From Aequorivita sp. CIP111184 (lineage in GTDB: Bacteria > Bacteroidota > Bacteroidia > Flavobacteriales > Flavobacteriaceae): a DNA stretch of 64,000 bases. Shown here piece by piece: positions 63,135 to 64,000 of the stretch. The position numbers and the translations under genes were made by a program. The stretch is taken from contig NZ_UEFQ01000030.1 of assembly GCF_900489465.1 (NCBI RefSeq), positions 101,176 through 165,175 of the forward strand. The letters run 5' to 3'. How positions within the stretch are numbered: position 1 is the first letter of the stretch; the number at the start of each line of letters is the position of its first letter. The notes beneath the pieces were generated by a model that made no database searches, was not told the origin of the DNA, and was given only the letters and a program-made list of their open reading frames with translations.

Positions 63135-64000
63135 ATGAAAACTAAAATATTTTTAGCCTTATTCTTCGCTATCAATCTTTTAAGCTGTAGCAAAGACAGT
63201 GGCGATGATGAAAACACAACTTTTACATTTCAAGTAGAAGTTCAGAATGTCACAGATAGGGCTGCAACAATAACCTGGACACGACCCGAAGGTTCAAATA
63301 TAAGCTACCAAATATTTCTAAATAATGAAATGATAGAAGATAATTTTGGCCTAACCGCTTATACTTTTAGCGGCCTTTCTAGTGAAACAACTTACAATGG
63401 AAAAATTACAGCTACTGATGGTAATCAAATTGCTACCGTGGAATATTTTTTCAATACTAATGAATATTTAGCAAACACCAATAACAGTAATGTTTATTTA
63501 TACACTCAAGAACAGGTAAATGAGTTTGGCACGCATCATTATAACGAGCTTCTATATAACTTAACGGTAGTAGGCTCAGAAATATATGATTTATCTCCCT
63601 TAATAGATTTAAAAAAAGTACACGGTTATTTTGAACTTGGACATACACAAGCGCAAACCTTTGAAGGATTGAATAATTTAGAGTTTGTAGGAAATAATTT
63701 AAAGATTTATTACAATCGGGAAGTTAAAAATTTAAATTCGCTTCAATCATTAAATCATATTGGTGGTGATTTAATCTTCTATTCTAACCTAGTATTAGAA
63801 GATATAAACGGACTTCAAAATTTAAGGGATTTTGAAGGAGGTTTTCAACTTGAGGGATCAAAAATTACAGACTTAAATATTTTAAATGATTCCGTAAAAC
63901 TTAAAAACTTATATATTGCTTATAATACCGAATTAAAAACAATTGAAGGGTTTCAAAGCCTAACTGAAATTGAGGAATTTTTAGATATAGATTATAATGA
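63135..64000 (+). CDS. Lipoprotein with FnIII-like and LRR-like repeats, 3' end cut by window
   Basis: Hand translation from ATG 63135 gives a lipoprotein (LALFFAINLLSCSKDSGDDE; lipid Cys near residue 18, acidic export-type residues after). A fibronectin-type-III-like domain follows (VEVQNVTDRAATITWTRPEG, TAYTFSGLSSETTYNGKI). Then come leucine-rich repeats of the receptor-L kind: EGLNNLEFVGNNLKIYYN, NSLQSLNHIGGDLIFYS, NGLQNLRDFEGGFQL. The frame is open to base 64000. It probably sits at the cell surface and binds a protein or glycan. It lies 33 bp after prfB. Confidence 0.85.
   Translation, partial: MKTKIFLALFFAINLLSCSKDSGDDENTTFTFQVEVQNVTDRAATITWTRPEGSNISYQIFLNNEMIEDNFGLTAYTFSGLSSETTYNGKITATDGNQIATVEYFFNTNEYLANTNNSNVYLYTQEQVNEFGTHHYNELLYNLTVVGSEIYDLSPLIDLKKVHGYFELGHTQAQTFEGLNNLEFVGNNLKIYYNREVKNLNSLQSLNHIGGDLIFYSNLVLEDINGLQNLRDFEGGFQLEGSKITDLNILNDSVKLKNLYIAYNTELKTIEGFQSLTEIEEFLDIDYN

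Noticed and set aside
63457..63648. Minus-strand frame under the last lipoprotein gene
   Set aside because: It is antisense to a well-formed lipoprotein with repeats and has no features of its own.
1..64000. tRNA, rRNA, CRISPR, IS or phage genes
   Set aside because: None was seen. I looked for cloverleaf-like and repeat-spacer patterns in the gaps and for transposase or integrase motifs in the proteins. A tRNAscan or CRISPR finder would be decisive.

Overview
This window looks like a chromosomal core region of a marine-type Flavobacteriaceae bacterium (Bacteroidota). The reasons are AT-rich sequence, promoters of the TTG-N17-23-TAnnTTTG type, start codons without Shine-Dalgarno sequences, TonB-dependent receptors with carboxypeptidase-like N-terminal domains, BatA, YfhO and DUF4834 proteins, and family-typical gene pairs. 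No phage, insertion sequence, CRISPR array, rRNA or tRNA was seen. The window cuts a gene at each end: pdxH on the left and an LRR-like lipoprotein on the right.

Layout. 0-5.6 kb (minus): pdxH, rnz, a STAS-like protein, pyrB, pyrR and rpsA. 5.6-10.9 kb (minus): topoisomerase IV parE and parC with a lipoprotein gene and an intergenic repeat between them. 11-13.4 kb: cbpA-cbpM and a PAP2 phosphatase, then ychF (minus). 14.7-20 kb: two related small exported proteins flanking a large TonB receptor, then a truncated C10 peptidase with a lipoprotein. 20-24.3 kb: ferredoxin, acyl-CoA reductase, serC-serA and a DUF937 protein. 24.3-27.7 kb: a small-protein operon ending in a TonB receptor. 27.7-38.8 kb: folE, an orphan LolD-type ATPase, a TIGR02757 protein, tandem GAF histidine kinases, BatA, a dihydroorotase-like protein without its metal ligands, DUF4870-like membrane proteins, an esterase and an MBL hydrolase. 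38.8-46.8 kb: a conserved protein of unknown function, bcp/nth, a 50-aa protein, an ECF sigma factor, uvrA and a possible sigma-54 locus. 46.8-55.7 kb: glycosyltransferase-YfhO, an outer-membrane protein and a GNAT protein, and two PLP enzymes that may start sulfonolipid (capnine) synthesis. 55.7-64 kb: S9 peptidase, YbaB, YegP, pncB, threonine aldolase, prfB with its programmed frameshift, and a lipoprotein.

How genes may work together. PyrB, PyrR and the degenerate dihydroorotase all concern pyrimidine synthesis; the last could be a structural partner of aspartate carbamoyltransferase. SerA and SerC make O-phosphoserine, which a cysteate-synthase-like enzyme (54.6-55.7 kb) could feed to a neighbouring acyl-CoA:amino-acid synthase. 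Nth, UvrA and TopoIV are genome maintenance genes. The least explained part is 45.3-46.8 kb. It has two sigma-54-like promoter sequences. One precedes a short terminator-ended unit with no ORF (a candidate small RNA). The other precedes a gene for an exported, tyrosine-rich, strongly basic protein. Both units carry the same 17-nt sequence just before their terminators.
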